Part shown: one piece after another, positions 16,748 through 23,868 of the stretch | Numbering within the stretch: position 1 is the first letter of the stretch | Layout: each line of letters begins with the position of its first letter | DNA from: Corynebacterium sp. | GTDB lineage: Bacteria; Actinomycetota; Actinomycetes; Mycobacteriales; Mycobacteriaceae | DNA length: 39,412 nt | Direction: 5' to 3' | Assembly: GCF_022712275.1 (NCBI RefSeq) | Contig: NZ_JALAGU010000010.1 | Location: 1-39,412 of the forward strand | Position numbers and translations under genes: made by a program | The notes under the pieces: generated by a model | Told to the model about the DNA's origin: nothing | What the model saw: the letters and a program-made list of their open reading frames with translations, nothing else | The model's database searches: none

Positions 16748-18118
16748 TCACACAGCAGTTTGACGGTTCCCTGATCCGCGGAGAACGGCCGCAGCGACCG
16801 CACCGGCCAGAGATAACGCGGCGACAAGCCCTCCGAGCATCATCGCAGAGTCTGTCCAGACACCGACGACTGCCGTCCCCAGGGCTCCCCCGAGCTGCAG
16901 CATCAGCCGGGTGTGCGCGCCGACTGCCGGAGTTTGGCCGTCAGAGACGACCTCGTAGGCAGCGGACAGGGCGAGCAGCGTGCACGCACCCAGCCCCAGA
17001 CCACGGATCAGAGACGAGCCCACGGTTACGGTGATGGTCGCTGCATCCCAGGATCCGACGGCCTGGATGCCCATCGTCCCGCCTGCGGCGACGACAAGTC
17101 CGGCAGCGATGACAGGGAAGGCGTTCATGTTCTTCCACGGTCCTTTGATGAGGCTGCGGGATGCCCAGGCGCCCAGCCCCTGGATACCCAGCAGAACACC
17201 GGCCACCCAGGCCGGCTGCCCCAGGTCGGACTGGACGTGCAGGGATGTCGACAGCAGCGTCCCGTAGAACACCGCGCCGACGATGAGGCACAGCAGCATC
17301 ACCGTAGTGAAGGCCGGACCGCGGTAGAGGGACATGTCGAGCAGGGGAGTGGTTGAGCGCAGGTCCACCACACAGAACACGGCGGTGACCACGATCGCAG
17401 CGACCGCGATGAGCGCGGTGACGCCGGTAGGCAGTGTGCCGACGGCGCTGACGGCCCAGAGCAGGCCGACCATGCCGACCATGCCGAGGACGCCGGGCAG
17501 CGCCTGATCGAGGCCCAGTGGTGTCCTGTTCCCCGGGGCTGTCGGCAGCACGCTGTGAGCGAGAACCAGGGCGAGGGCGGCGACCGGGACGTTGACCAGG
17601 AAGAGGACGCGCCACCCGACGGCGTCCACCAGGACACCGCCCAGTAGCGGGCCGAACGCCGGGGCGATGACCGCGGGTAGTCCGATGGTCGCCAGAGCGG
17701 CGCGCATCCCCTCGCGTCCGACGATGTCGGCGGCGATCTGCTGGACCGCCGGCATGATGAAGCCACATGCCGCACCCTGCAGGACGCGGGCGATCACGAA
17801 CAGTAGTAGCGTCCCGCTGAGACCGACCAGGGCGGAAGCGAGGGCAAAGACCAGGACTGATCCGGTCCAGACGTGTCGGGGTCCGAAGCGCCGCAGGGAA
17901 GTGGTGGAGAGCACGATGCCGGCGGTGGCAGCGAGCATGTAGGCGGAGACTCCGAGCTGCACATCGCTCCGGGAGACGTTGAGATCTCGACTGATCACCG
18001 GAAGCAGGACGTTGACCAGGCTGGAGTCGATCAACGGGAGTATCGAGGCGAGCAGCAGGACGAAGGTGGTCCGGGGCGTGAGAGACGGCGTGGCAGGAGT
18101 GGTCCCAGAGGTACTCAC
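16748..18118 (-). CDS. DHA2-family MFS drug/metabolite exporter
   Basis: A 456-aa transporter of the EmrB/QacA (DHA2) class, probably with 14 membrane helices. It shows the DHA2 start LIDSSLVNVLLPVISRDL in TM1 and motif C GPLLGGVLVDAVGWRVLFLVNVPV. The family exports drugs and secondary metabolites by proton antiport. The GTG at 18118 is only 1 nt after the P450 stop, implying coupled translation; an ATG at 18172 overlapping the P450 end is the alternative start. With the CDPS and P450 upstream and the XRE gene downstream, the simplest reading is an exporter or self-resistance pump for the cyclodipeptide product, which is inference. Confidence 0.85.
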   Translation of the reverse strand: MSTSGTTPATPSLTPRTTFVLLLASILPLIDSSLVNVLLPVISRDLNVSRSDVQLGVSAYMLAATAGIVLSTTSLRRFGPRHVWTGSVLVFALASALVGLSGTLLLFVIARVLQGAACGFIMPAVQQIAADIVGREGMRAALATIGLPAVIAPAFGPLLGGVLVDAVGWRVLFLVNVPVAALALVLAHSVLPTAPGNRTPLGLDQALPGVLGMVGMVGLLWAVSAVGTLPTGVTALIAVAAIVVTAVFCVVDLRSTTPLLDMSLYRGPAFTTVMLLCLIVGAVFYGTLLSTSLHVQSDLGQPAWVAGVLLGIQGLGAWASRSLIKGPWKNMNAFPVIAAGLVVAAGGTMGIQAVGSWDAATITVTVGSSLIRGLGLGACTLLALSAAYEVVSDGQTPAVGAHTRLMLQLGGALGTAVVGVWTDSAMMLGGLVAALSLAGAVAAAVLRGSGNRQTAV

Positions 18119-18119
18119 G

Positions 18120-19220
18120 TCAGATGCTCTTTTCGGGGAGGAGATGGGATGGCCCGCGGGTGTACAGCCCATGCTCCGTCAACGGGTCGGCGGCGAGCCT
18201 CCACTCAGGAAAATGGGACAACGATGCACGGAACGCTGTCTCAAGTTGCCGACGGGCGAGCATGGCACCGATGCAGAAGTGACGTCCGGAGCCGAAGGCA
18301 AGATGCTCAGCGGATGGGGGAAAGGCGCTTCGTACAGAGTTTTCCTTCCTGGACAGGATGAACTTGTCCGGTTCCGGAAAGAAGGAGGGATCGCGGTGAG
18401 CAGCACCGGTAAGGCAGTACACTGTGCTCCCATCGGGGATTGAGTGCCCGCCGAGGACCTGTTTCCCGACGGCGATCCGTGGAATGATCTGGACTGGCGG
18501 ATGCAGCCGTAGCGTCTCAGTAGGGAACTCGGTGATTTTTCCGGTACCGGTGGTGACAGACTCCTCCAACGTTGGGGACCGGAGTGTCTCGTACACGAGA
18601 TAGCTCACGAGATCGTGTCGGGGGGATCGACGCCGGGTCTTTATGAGACGGAGCATGGACGCGCGGAAATATCCGGCGTCCGCCAACCGTTGTGACCGTT
18701 CGTCAGGAGTCTGCTGCAGGAGCGTGATGAACTGGACGACACTGCGGTTCCACGGGAGAACCTTGTGCTTCCACTGTGCATCGATGCCGAGGAGCTCGCA
18801 CGTCACATTAGTGGCGGACGGTCCTGCCGGTTCTTCCACGAGGTCTAGGCACTCGGCATCCTTTACCCGCTCCCACAGGTTGGTGACAGCCGTCTCAACT
18901 GCGGGAAGGTGGTAGCCGTCCATGGCAACCGTTGCGAGACCGTGCATGGTGACGGCCTTCTTCTCGGTGTGCTCGGCACCGGTCATCTGCGCGAGCACAC
19001 GTGCTCCGAGCACGGGCTCGGCACGGTCTGCCAGATGGTGACTGCTGAAACCGGTCGAGTCCTGCAGCACAGTGCGGACAAGGTCGAGATCAAGGACGCA
19101 CCAGGCATCCGCAATGAGGTCGTGATACACGCAACCGTGCTCCCTCATCCTCCGGTAGATGGGGTACGGATCGTTGAGAGCTTCATCGCAGAGGAGCGTC
19201 GGGTTGTCAAGATCAGACAT
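18120..19220 (-). CDS. cytochrome P450 of the CDPS cassette, apparently lacking most of the I-helix
   Basis: A 366-aa P450, short for a bacterial soluble P450 of about 400 aa. The heme loop FGSGRHFCIG places the thiolate ligand at Cys316. The K-helix ExxR is E235-T-L-R238, followed by HPPVQIIPR, and a C-helix-like EHTEKK lies at 83-88. Between DLVSYL (203-208) and ETLR only about 27 residues remain, where about 60-65 are normal, and no (A/G)Gx(D/E)T oxygen-activation motif is seen. An in-frame loss of about 35 codons is the simplest explanation. The ATG at 19220 overlaps the CDPS stop by 8 nt (ATGTCTGA), a coupled start. P450s beside CDPS genes oxidise or couple cyclodipeptides, as CYP121 does. 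Whether this one is catalytic is doubtful. Confidence 0.85.
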   Translation of the reverse strand: MSDLDNPTLLCDEALNDPYPIYRRMREHGCVYHDLIADAWCVLDLDLVRTVLQDSTGFSSHHLADRAEPVLGARVLAQMTGAEHTEKKAVTMHGLATVAMDGYHLPAVETAVTNLWERVKDAECLDLVEEPAGPSATNVTCELLGIDAQWKHKVLPWNRSVVQFITLLQQTPDERSQRLADAGYFRASMLRLIKTRRRSPRHDLVSYLVYETLRSPTLEESVTTGTGKITEFPTETLRLHPPVQIIPRIAVGKQVLGGHSIPDGSTVYCLTGAAHRDPSFFPEPDKFILSRKENSVRSAFPPSAEHLAFGSGRHFCIGAMLARRQLETAFRASLSHFPEWRLAADPLTEHGLYTRGPSHLLPEKSI

Positions 19221-19863
19221 GATGTGCCTCCGGCTCGGGGTCGAGGACGAAAAAGTGGCTGTTCGGATCGGTGTCGAGAGATGTCTCCCCTGCCCTGATG
19301 TACTCACCGGCCGGCCATGGCGCGGGGTAACTCAGTGCTGCGGAAGGGTAGTGGAACAGGTCTGCGCAACGGGTGTACGCAGGGAGCTCATCAAGTACGT
19401 AGTCGACGGCAATACCCGGATCCGGTGGAGTGGAGGAGCCGATTGCCCGAAGACGTGACTGGGTGGCAGCCGAACTCATGGCCGGGCAGCGGCGTCGGAA
19501 TTCGGTGTTGCGGAGGTACTCGTCAGCAACCTGTTCTCTGCGACCGGCATAGTTCGGCTCCACAATGTGGTCGGAGATGAGTAGTGGGGAGGTCCGTCCG
19601 AGCACGACTCCGGACTGTTCCACTGCTGCAGCCACAGTCCGCAGTTTCTTGCTGCATTGCTGTCTCGCTCTCCGTAGGGCTCGACCTTCCGGGGTCCCGG
19701 TTGCGGTCAGCAGGGAGGTGGCGATGGCGCCGGGGTGAAGCACATCGACTGTGGCGAAGTGGTCAGCTCCCGACCGGAAAGCGCTGATGAGCCAGTCGAG
19801 GGAGAAATGAGGATTGAAAGGGCTCATGCCGATGATGAGATGGTCGGTGTCTGGAATATCCAT
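19213..19863 (-). CDS. cyclodipeptide synthase (tRNA-dependent)
   Basis: Makes a cyclic dipeptide (2,5-diketopiperazine) from two aminoacyl-tRNAs; the fold resembles class Ic aminoacyl-tRNA synthetases. It is 216 aa, at the short end for the family (AlbC 239). The nucleophile motif is IIGMSPFNPHFS with Ser14 matching AlbC Ser37. The catalytic YxxxE motif is Y155-VLD-E159 in DYVLDELP, matching Tyr178 and Glu182. Basic helices follow the catalytic loop (RALRRARQQCSKKLR) and could contact tRNA. The subfamily positions read Asn17, Tyr172, Pro173. The ATG at 19863 gives a start just before the core; a TTG 69 nt upstream is possible but adds nothing. It is the first gene of the operon. The product cannot be predicted from sequence alone. 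Confidence 0.9.
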   Translation of the reverse strand: MDIPDTDHLIIGMSPFNPHFSLDWLISAFRSGADHFATVDVLHPGAIATSLLTATGTPEGRALRRARQQCSKKLRTVAAAVEQSGVVLGRTSPLLISDHIVEPNYAGRREQVADEYLRNTEFRRRCPAMSSAATQSRLRAIGSSTPPDPGIAVDYVLDELPAYTRCADLFHYPSAALSYPAPWPAGEYIRAGETSLDTDPNSHFFVLDPEPEAHHV

Positions 19864-19890
19864 GAGATGGGTCTCTCTGAACGATGGTCG

Positions 19891-19904
19891 ATGGACAGTT
19901 CCAT
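19891..19904. promoter_or_regulatory. inverted repeat upstream of the CDPS gene, possible XRE operator
   Basis: ATGGA-CAGT-TCCAT is a perfect 5-4-5 inverted repeat 27 nt upstream of the CDPS start. Its place in the leader suits repression by the cassette's XRE protein, but only position supports this. Confidence 0.3.
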
Positions 19905-19982
19905 GAAAGGTGTGTGGGAACGGTGGTGGCAACGGTTGAGCACTGTTGTCTCAGTGCCTCGGCCCGATGCTGTTCAGCGCGC

Positions 19983-20006
19983 TTTGCACAGGATTTTTTC
20001 AGCAAA
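19983..20006. promoter_or_regulatory. inverted repeat in the A+T-rich CDPS/tenA divergent region
   Basis: TTTGC (19983-19987) and GCAAA (20002-20006) flank a 14-nt spacer containing a T6 run. The surrounding 19864-20040 is clearly less G+C-rich than the backbone and must hold the promoter of the CDPS operon and that of the tenA riboswitch. TACCCT at 20032-20037 is a candidate -10 for tenA. No convincing -10 for the CDPS operon was found. Confidence 0.25.
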
Positions 20007-20044
20007 TCAGTGCGCTCAGCGCCCCCGTAGGTACCCTCGGGCAG

Positions 20045-20128
20045 TGACACGGGGTGCCCGGGAGAAGGCCCGGGCTGAGATGAGACCCGTCGAACCTGAT
20101 CGAGTTCACACTCGCGGAGGAATCGTCA
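20045..20128 (+). ncRNA. TPP riboswitch (THI element) controlling tenA
   Basis: The THI-box core is present in order: GGGGTGC (20051-20057), a P3 hairpin CCCGGG-AGAAGG-CCCGGG, CTGAGA (20075-20080), GACCCG, GAACCTGATC (20092-20101), a GAGT/ACTC mini-stem, then GCGGAGGAA. These are the conserved pyrophosphate and pyrimidine sensor strands. GGAGG (20116-20120) is both the 3' conserved element and the tenA ribosome binding site, 7 nt before the ATG. TGAC (20045-20048) can pair with GTCA (20125-20128), so helix P1 would include the A of the start codon. Binding of thiamine pyrophosphate should therefore shut off translation. Confidence 0.93.
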
Positions 20129-20820
20129 TGGAAGACTATGCTGCGCAGACCACGACCGGCACACCCACCACTCGCTTCAGCGACACGTTGCGGGAGGAGA
20201 ATCGCACCACCTGGGAAGCCGCGGCCACCCACCGCTTCGTCACCGAGCTCTTCGCCGGCACGCTGCCGGACGAGAACATGGCCGGCTACCTGGTCCAGGA
20301 CTACCGCTTCGCGGACGGTTTCATGGCCCTGCTCGGTGCGGCGGTCGCCACGGCGGACAATTACCCCTCGCGTCACCGCTTCGCGCAGTTCCTCGGCGAG
20401 GTCGCCGGCGACGAGGACACCTACTTCCGTGAGGCCGCGGCCGAACTGGATGCGGACACATCCGTCCCCGACACCGGGGCCACCGCCGGTTTCAAGCAGC
20501 TCTTCGTCGATGCCGCCGATACCCGCAACTACGCCGCGATCCTCGGCGTCCTCGTGGTCTGCGAGTGGCTGTACCTCGACTGGGCGACCCGCCCGGAGAA
20601 CCGCGCCCACGGTACGGGGGAGAACGGCTACCCGCCCCGCCACGTCCACGCTGAATGGGTGCGCCTGCATGACTACCCCGGGTTTCACCAGCTCATCGAT
20701 TTCCTGCGCACCGAGGTGGACCGCGCAGGGGAGCGCTCCCCGGAGGACGCCGCCCTGGCGCGGGAGTACTTCCGGCGCACCGTGGACCTGGAACTGCAGT
20801 TCTTCAGCGAGCACCGCTAA
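20128..20820 (+). CDS. tenA: TenA family thiaminase II / aminopyrimidine aminohydrolase
   Basis: A 230-aa all-helical enzyme that salvages the pyrimidine moiety of degraded thiamine (formylaminopyrimidine or aminopyrimidine to HMP). Key positions fit TenA: Asp58 in LVQDYRF (B. subtilis Asp44), Cys145 in LVVCEWLY (Cys135), and Glu222 in LELQFF (Glu205). Glu146 directly follows the Cys, which is notable because a TenA subgroup uses Glu instead of Cys. The ATG at 20128 is set by the riboswitch ribosome binding site; the longer open frame upstream runs through the riboswitch and is not coding. No other thi gene is adjacent. tatD follows after 10 nt and may be cotranscribed. Confidence 0.93.
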   Translation: MEDYAAQTTTGTPTTRFSDTLREENRTTWEAAATHRFVTELFAGTLPDENMAGYLVQDYRFADGFMALLGAAVATADNYPSRHRFAQFLGEVAGDEDTYFREAAAELDADTSVPDTGATAGFKQLFVDAADTRNYAAILGVLVVCEWLYLDWATRPENRAHGTGENGYPPRHVHAEWVRLHDYPGFHQLIDFLRTEVDRAGERSPEDAALAREYFRRTVDLELQFFSEHR

Positions 20821-20830
20821 CCTGACAGCC

Positions 20831-21673
20831 ATGTCGAAGAAGAAGCGTCCGACCCCTGTCCCACCCGAGCCGCTGCCGGAACTCTTCGACGCGCACACCC
20901 ACCTGGCGTCCTGTAAAGCGACGACACCGGAGGAGGTGCGCGCGATCATGGACCGGGCCGCGGAGGTGGGGGTGAACCAGGTCTGCACCGTCGGCGACGA
21001 CCTCGCCGAGTCGGTCCAGGCTCTCGAGGCCGCCCATGCTGATGAGCGGGTCGTCGCCGCCTGTGCCATCCACCCGACCCGCGCGGACCAGCTCTTCGAG
21101 TACGGTGTGCAGGACAGACTCCGGGAGCTCGCCGCTGATCCGCGCTGCGTGGCGGTCGGGGAATCCGGGCTGGACACCTACTGGATCACCCATGATCCGG
21201 AGCGCACGGCACCTCTGGACGTCCAGGAGGAGGCGCTGCGCTGGCATATGGCCCTGGCCCACGAGCTGGCCAAGCCGCTGATGGTCCACAACCGGGAGGC
21301 GGACGCCGACCTGATGCGCGTCCTGGCGGACGCCCCGGACGACCTGCGGATCATGCTGCACTGCTTCTCTTCGCCGCTGGACGTGGCGCAGGAGGCCGTC
21401 GACCGCGGCTACTGGCTGAGCTTCTGCGGCAATGTGACGTTCAGGCGGAACGAGGAGCTGCGGAAAGCGGCGCGGATCTGTCCGGCCGACCGGATCCTCA
21501 TCGAGACCGATGCACCGTTCATGACGCCAGAGCCATTCCGGGGTTCGCGCAATGAGCCGGCTTTCGTCGGATACACCGCACGCTGTGTCGCAGAAGTGAG
21601 AGGTGTGACTCCAGAGGCACTAGGTGCCCAGGTGACACGCAATGCGCGTGATCTCTACCGGATCACGGAATAA
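20831..21673 (+). CDS. tatD: TatD family metal-dependent hydrolase (DNase)
   Basis: A 280-aa TIM-barrel hydrolase. Metal ligands: HxH in LFDAHTHL (His22, His24), the Glu of VAVGESGLD, HNREAD (3' barrel His), HCFSS, and Asp in ETDAPFMTP. TatD proteins have 3'-5' DNase activity linked to DNA repair. The N-terminus MSKKKRPTPVPPEP is a short basic leader. The start at 20831 follows tenA by 10 nt. The order tatD-rpfB-rsmA-ispE is the conserved backbone order, so this gene marks the right side of the accessory region. Confidence 0.93.
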   Translation: MSKKKRPTPVPPEPLPELFDAHTHLASCKATTPEEVRAIMDRAAEVGVNQVCTVGDDLAESVQALEAAHADERVVAACAIHPTRADQLFEYGVQDRLRELAADPRCVAVGESGLDTYWITHDPERTAPLDVQEEALRWHMALAHELAKPLMVHNREADADLMRVLADAPDDLRIMLHCFSSPLDVAQEAVDRGYWLSFCGNVTFRRNEELRKAARICPADRILIETDAPFMTPEPFRGSRNEPAFVGYTARCVAEVRGVTPEALGAQVTRNARDLYRITE

Positions 21674-21720
21674 TTACGGGATTCTTGTCACATATCTTTG
21701 CCGTCAGCGCATCGTTACCG

Positions 21721-21726
21721 TATCGT
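21721..21726 (+). promoter_or_regulatory. -10 box for rpfB
   Basis: TATCGT ends 7 nt before the GTG at 21734, consistent with a leaderless mRNA and deciding that start over the in-frame GTG at 21725, which would overlap the box. Confidence 0.4.
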
Positions 21727-21733
21727 GATCTGG

Positions 21734-22864
21734 GTGAAGAACAAGTCGACGCTCCACCGCATCAACCACACCCGCTCCGTCCCGCTCCGTGTCGCCACCG
21801 GCGGCATGCTCGCCACCCTCGTTGTCGGCGGAGCCGTCGTCGCCACCAACCACAAGGACGTCACCCTCGACGTCAACGGCAAGATCCTCAAGGCCAGCAC
21901 CGTACGCGGCGACGTTGAGTCGATCCTGTCGTCCGAGGGTGTCGACGTCTCCGACGGTGACCTCATCACCCCGGGTCTCAGCGAGTCCGTCTCCGACGGC
22001 TCCCGCGTCACCGTCCGCTCTGCCCGGCAGGTCGCCCTCGTCGTCGACGGTCAGTCCCGCACCGTCGACACCACCAAGATGACCGTCTCCGAACTCCTCG
22101 ATGAGCTCGACATCGACGCCGGATCCACCACCGCCAGCGCCTCGGCCATCCCGCTCGACGGCATGGAGCTCAACATCACCTCGCCGAAGAGCTTCACGCT
22201 CAACGACGGCCAGCCGGACGAGACGCCTGCCCGCCTCACCATGTCCGCCCCGACCGTGGCCGACGTGCTCGAGATGCGCGGTGCTCCGTTGGGCAAGGAG
22301 GACGTCGTCACCCCGTCGGCGGACACCCCGGTCACCGACGACATGCACATCGACGTCACCCGGAAGACCAGTGAAGAGGTCACCGAGGACCAGGAGATCG
22401 CCCCGCCGGAGAAGGTCATCGAGGACCCGGACATGGCCAAGGGTGAGGAAGAGGTCATCGAGGAAGGTACCGCCGGTACCGCCCGCGTCACCGTCCGTAT
22501 CCACTCCCTCAACGGTGTCGAGACACACCGCGACGAGCTCAAGCGCGAGGAGATCACGCCCGCCACCGAGCGCGTCGTGCGCCGCGGCACCGGATCCTCT
22601 GCCCCCTCCGTCTCCGATGGCTCTGTCTGGGACCAGCTCGCCCAGTGCGAGGCCACCGGAGACTGGTCCATCAACACCGGCAACGGCTTCTCCGGCGGCC
22701 TGCAGTTCACCCCGTCCACCTGGGCGGCATTCGGCGGTACCGAGTACGCTCCGGAGGCCTACATGGCCACCCGCGAGGAGCAGATCGCCGTGGCCGAGAA
22801 GGTCCAGGCCGCACAGGGCTGGGGCGCCTGGCCTGCCTGCACCTCCAGCATGGGCCTGCGCTGA
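21734..22864 (+). CDS. rpfB: resuscitation-promoting factor RpfB/Rpf2
   Basis: A secreted or membrane-anchored muralytic growth factor of 376 aa. Residues 1-35 form a signal/anchor (RSVPLRVATGGMLATLVVGGAVVA). DUF348 (YabE-like) repeats follow (HKDVTLDVNGKILKA; SARQVALVVDGQSR; SPKSFTLNDGQPDE). A G5 domain lies near 225-280 and the lysozyme-like transglycosylase domain occupies about 299-376. Catalytic Glu306 lies in AQCEATGDW, and Cys305 and Cys369 should form the conserved disulfide. The enzyme cleaves peptidoglycan glycan strands to restart growth or separate cells. The GTG at 21734 is favoured by the -10 box. It is followed 47 nt later by rsmA, the classical rpfB-ksgA arrangement. Confidence 0.93.
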   Translation: MKNKSTLHRINHTRSVPLRVATGGMLATLVVGGAVVATNHKDVTLDVNGKILKASTVRGDVESILSSEGVDVSDGDLITPGLSESVSDGSRVTVRSARQVALVVDGQSRTVDTTKMTVSELLDELDIDAGSTTASASAIPLDGMELNITSPKSFTLNDGQPDETPARLTMSAPTVADVLEMRGAPLGKEDVVTPSADTPVTDDMHIDVTRKTSEEVTEDQEIAPPEKVIEDPDMAKGEEEVIEEGTAGTARVTVRIHSLNGVETHRDELKREEITPATERVVRRGTGSSAPSVSDGSVWDQLAQCEATGDWSINTGNGFSGGLQFTPSTWAAFGGTEYAPEAYMATREEQIAVAEKVQAAQGWGAWPACTSSMGLR

Positions 22865-22899
22865 CAGATCCGCTGATAGATCGTCCGTCCCCGACAGGC

Positions 22900-22905
22900 T
22901 ATCCT
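22900..22905 (+). promoter_or_regulatory. -10 box for leaderless rsmA
   Basis: TATCCT ends 6 nt before the rsmA GTG (22912), with CGATAT between and no ribosome binding site. Confidence 0.5.
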
Positions 22906-22911
22906 CGATAT

Positions 22912-23868
22912 GTGACGGACAGCGAAGAGAACACGGTACGCCTGCTGGGCCCCGGAGAGATCCGCGCCCTGGCGGCGGAACTCGACATCACCCCGACGAA
23001 GAAGATGGGGCAGAACTTCGTCATCGACCCGAACACGGTCCGACGCATCGTCTCGGCCGCCGAACTGTCGGACGACGACCGGGTCATCGAGGTCGGTCCA
23101 GGGCTGGGTTCCCTGACCCTCGCCCTGCTGGAGCAGGTAGGTGGAACCGGTGGGGTGACCGCCGTGGAGCTCGACAAGCGACTCGCCGCACGCCTGCCCC
23201 GCACCATCGGGGAATTCGCGCCGGCACGCGCCGACGACGTCACGGTCATCGACCATGACGCACTCACCCTCACCGCGGCGGACCTCGCCGAGGCCGGTGT
23301 CCCCGCGCCGACGGCCCTGGTCGCGAACCTGCCCTACAATGTCTCCGTCCCGGTGCTGCTGCACCTGCTGCAGGAGTTCCCGTCGATCCGCCGCGTGCTC
23401 GTGATGGTCCAGCTGGAGGTCGCCGACCGGCTCGCGGCGTCCCCCGGATCGAAGATCTACGGCGTGCCCAGCGTGAAGGCCGGGTTCTACGGTGCGGTCT
23501 CCAAGGCCGGAACGATCGGCAAGAACGTCTTCTGGCCTGCCCCGAAGATCGACTCCGGCCTCGTCCGCATCGACCGGTGGACCGACGGCTCCCGCCCCTG
23601 GCAGGACGCCCTGACCACGCACGACCCCGAAATCCTCCGCAAGGAGGTCTTCGCGGTGACGGACGCCGCCTTCCTCCAGCGCCGGAAGACGCTACGCGCC
23701 GCACTGTCCGGACACTTCGGCTCCGGGGCGGACGCAGAGGCCGTGCTCACCGCCGCCGGCATCGACCCGAAGGAGCGTGGCGAAAAGCTCGACACCGCGT
23801 CCTTCGTCGACCTCGCGGTCGCCTCCCTGGCTTCTGCACAGGATTCGCCGCAGGACACCGGACAATGA
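22912..23868 (+). CDS. rsmA: 16S rRNA (adenine1518/1519-N6)-dimethyltransferase RsmA/KsgA
   Basis: A 318-aa SAM-dependent enzyme that dimethylates two adjacent adenines in helix 45 of 16S rRNA; its loss gives kasugamycin resistance. Motifs: KKMGQNFVIDPNTVRRI, SAM loop VIEVGPGLGSLTLALLE (motif I), acidic ELDKRLA, and the catalytic NLPY in LVANLPYNVSVPVLLHLL. The C-terminal helical domain includes FLQRRKTLRAALSG. The GTG at 22912 is supported by the -10 box; longer frames overlap rpfB. The stop overlaps the ispE-position start as ATGA, so the two are translationally coupled. Confidence 0.96.
   Translation: MTDSEENTVRLLGPGEIRALAAELDITPTKKMGQNFVIDPNTVRRIVSAAELSDDDRVIEVGPGLGSLTLALLEQVGGTGGVTAVELDKRLAARLPRTIGEFAPARADDVTVIDHDALTLTAADLAEAGVPAPTALVANLPYNVSVPVLLHLLQEFPSIRRVLVMVQLEVADRLAASPGSKIYGVPSVKAGFYGAVSKAGTIGKNVFWPAPKIDSGLVRIDRWTDGSRPWQDALTTHDPEILRKEVFAVTDAAFLQRRKTLRAALSGHFGSGADAEAVLTAAGIDPKERGEKLDTASFVDLAVASLASAQDSPQDTGQ

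Noticed and set aside
19864..19932. Extended CDPS starting at TTG 19932
   Set aside because: The extra 23 residues carry no CDPS feature, start with a rare codon and would cover the putative operator; the ATG at 19863 is adequate.
15843..20044. Integrase, transposase, tRNA or flanking direct repeats that would explain insertion of the CDPS cassette
   Set aside because: None was recognised; the cassette may have entered by homologous recombination in the flanking backbone.
21674..21733. c-di-AMP (ydaO) riboswitch upstream of rpfB, as found before many actinobacterial rpf genes
   Set aside because: Only 60 nt separate tatD and rpfB, too short for the element, and its conserved parts are not present.
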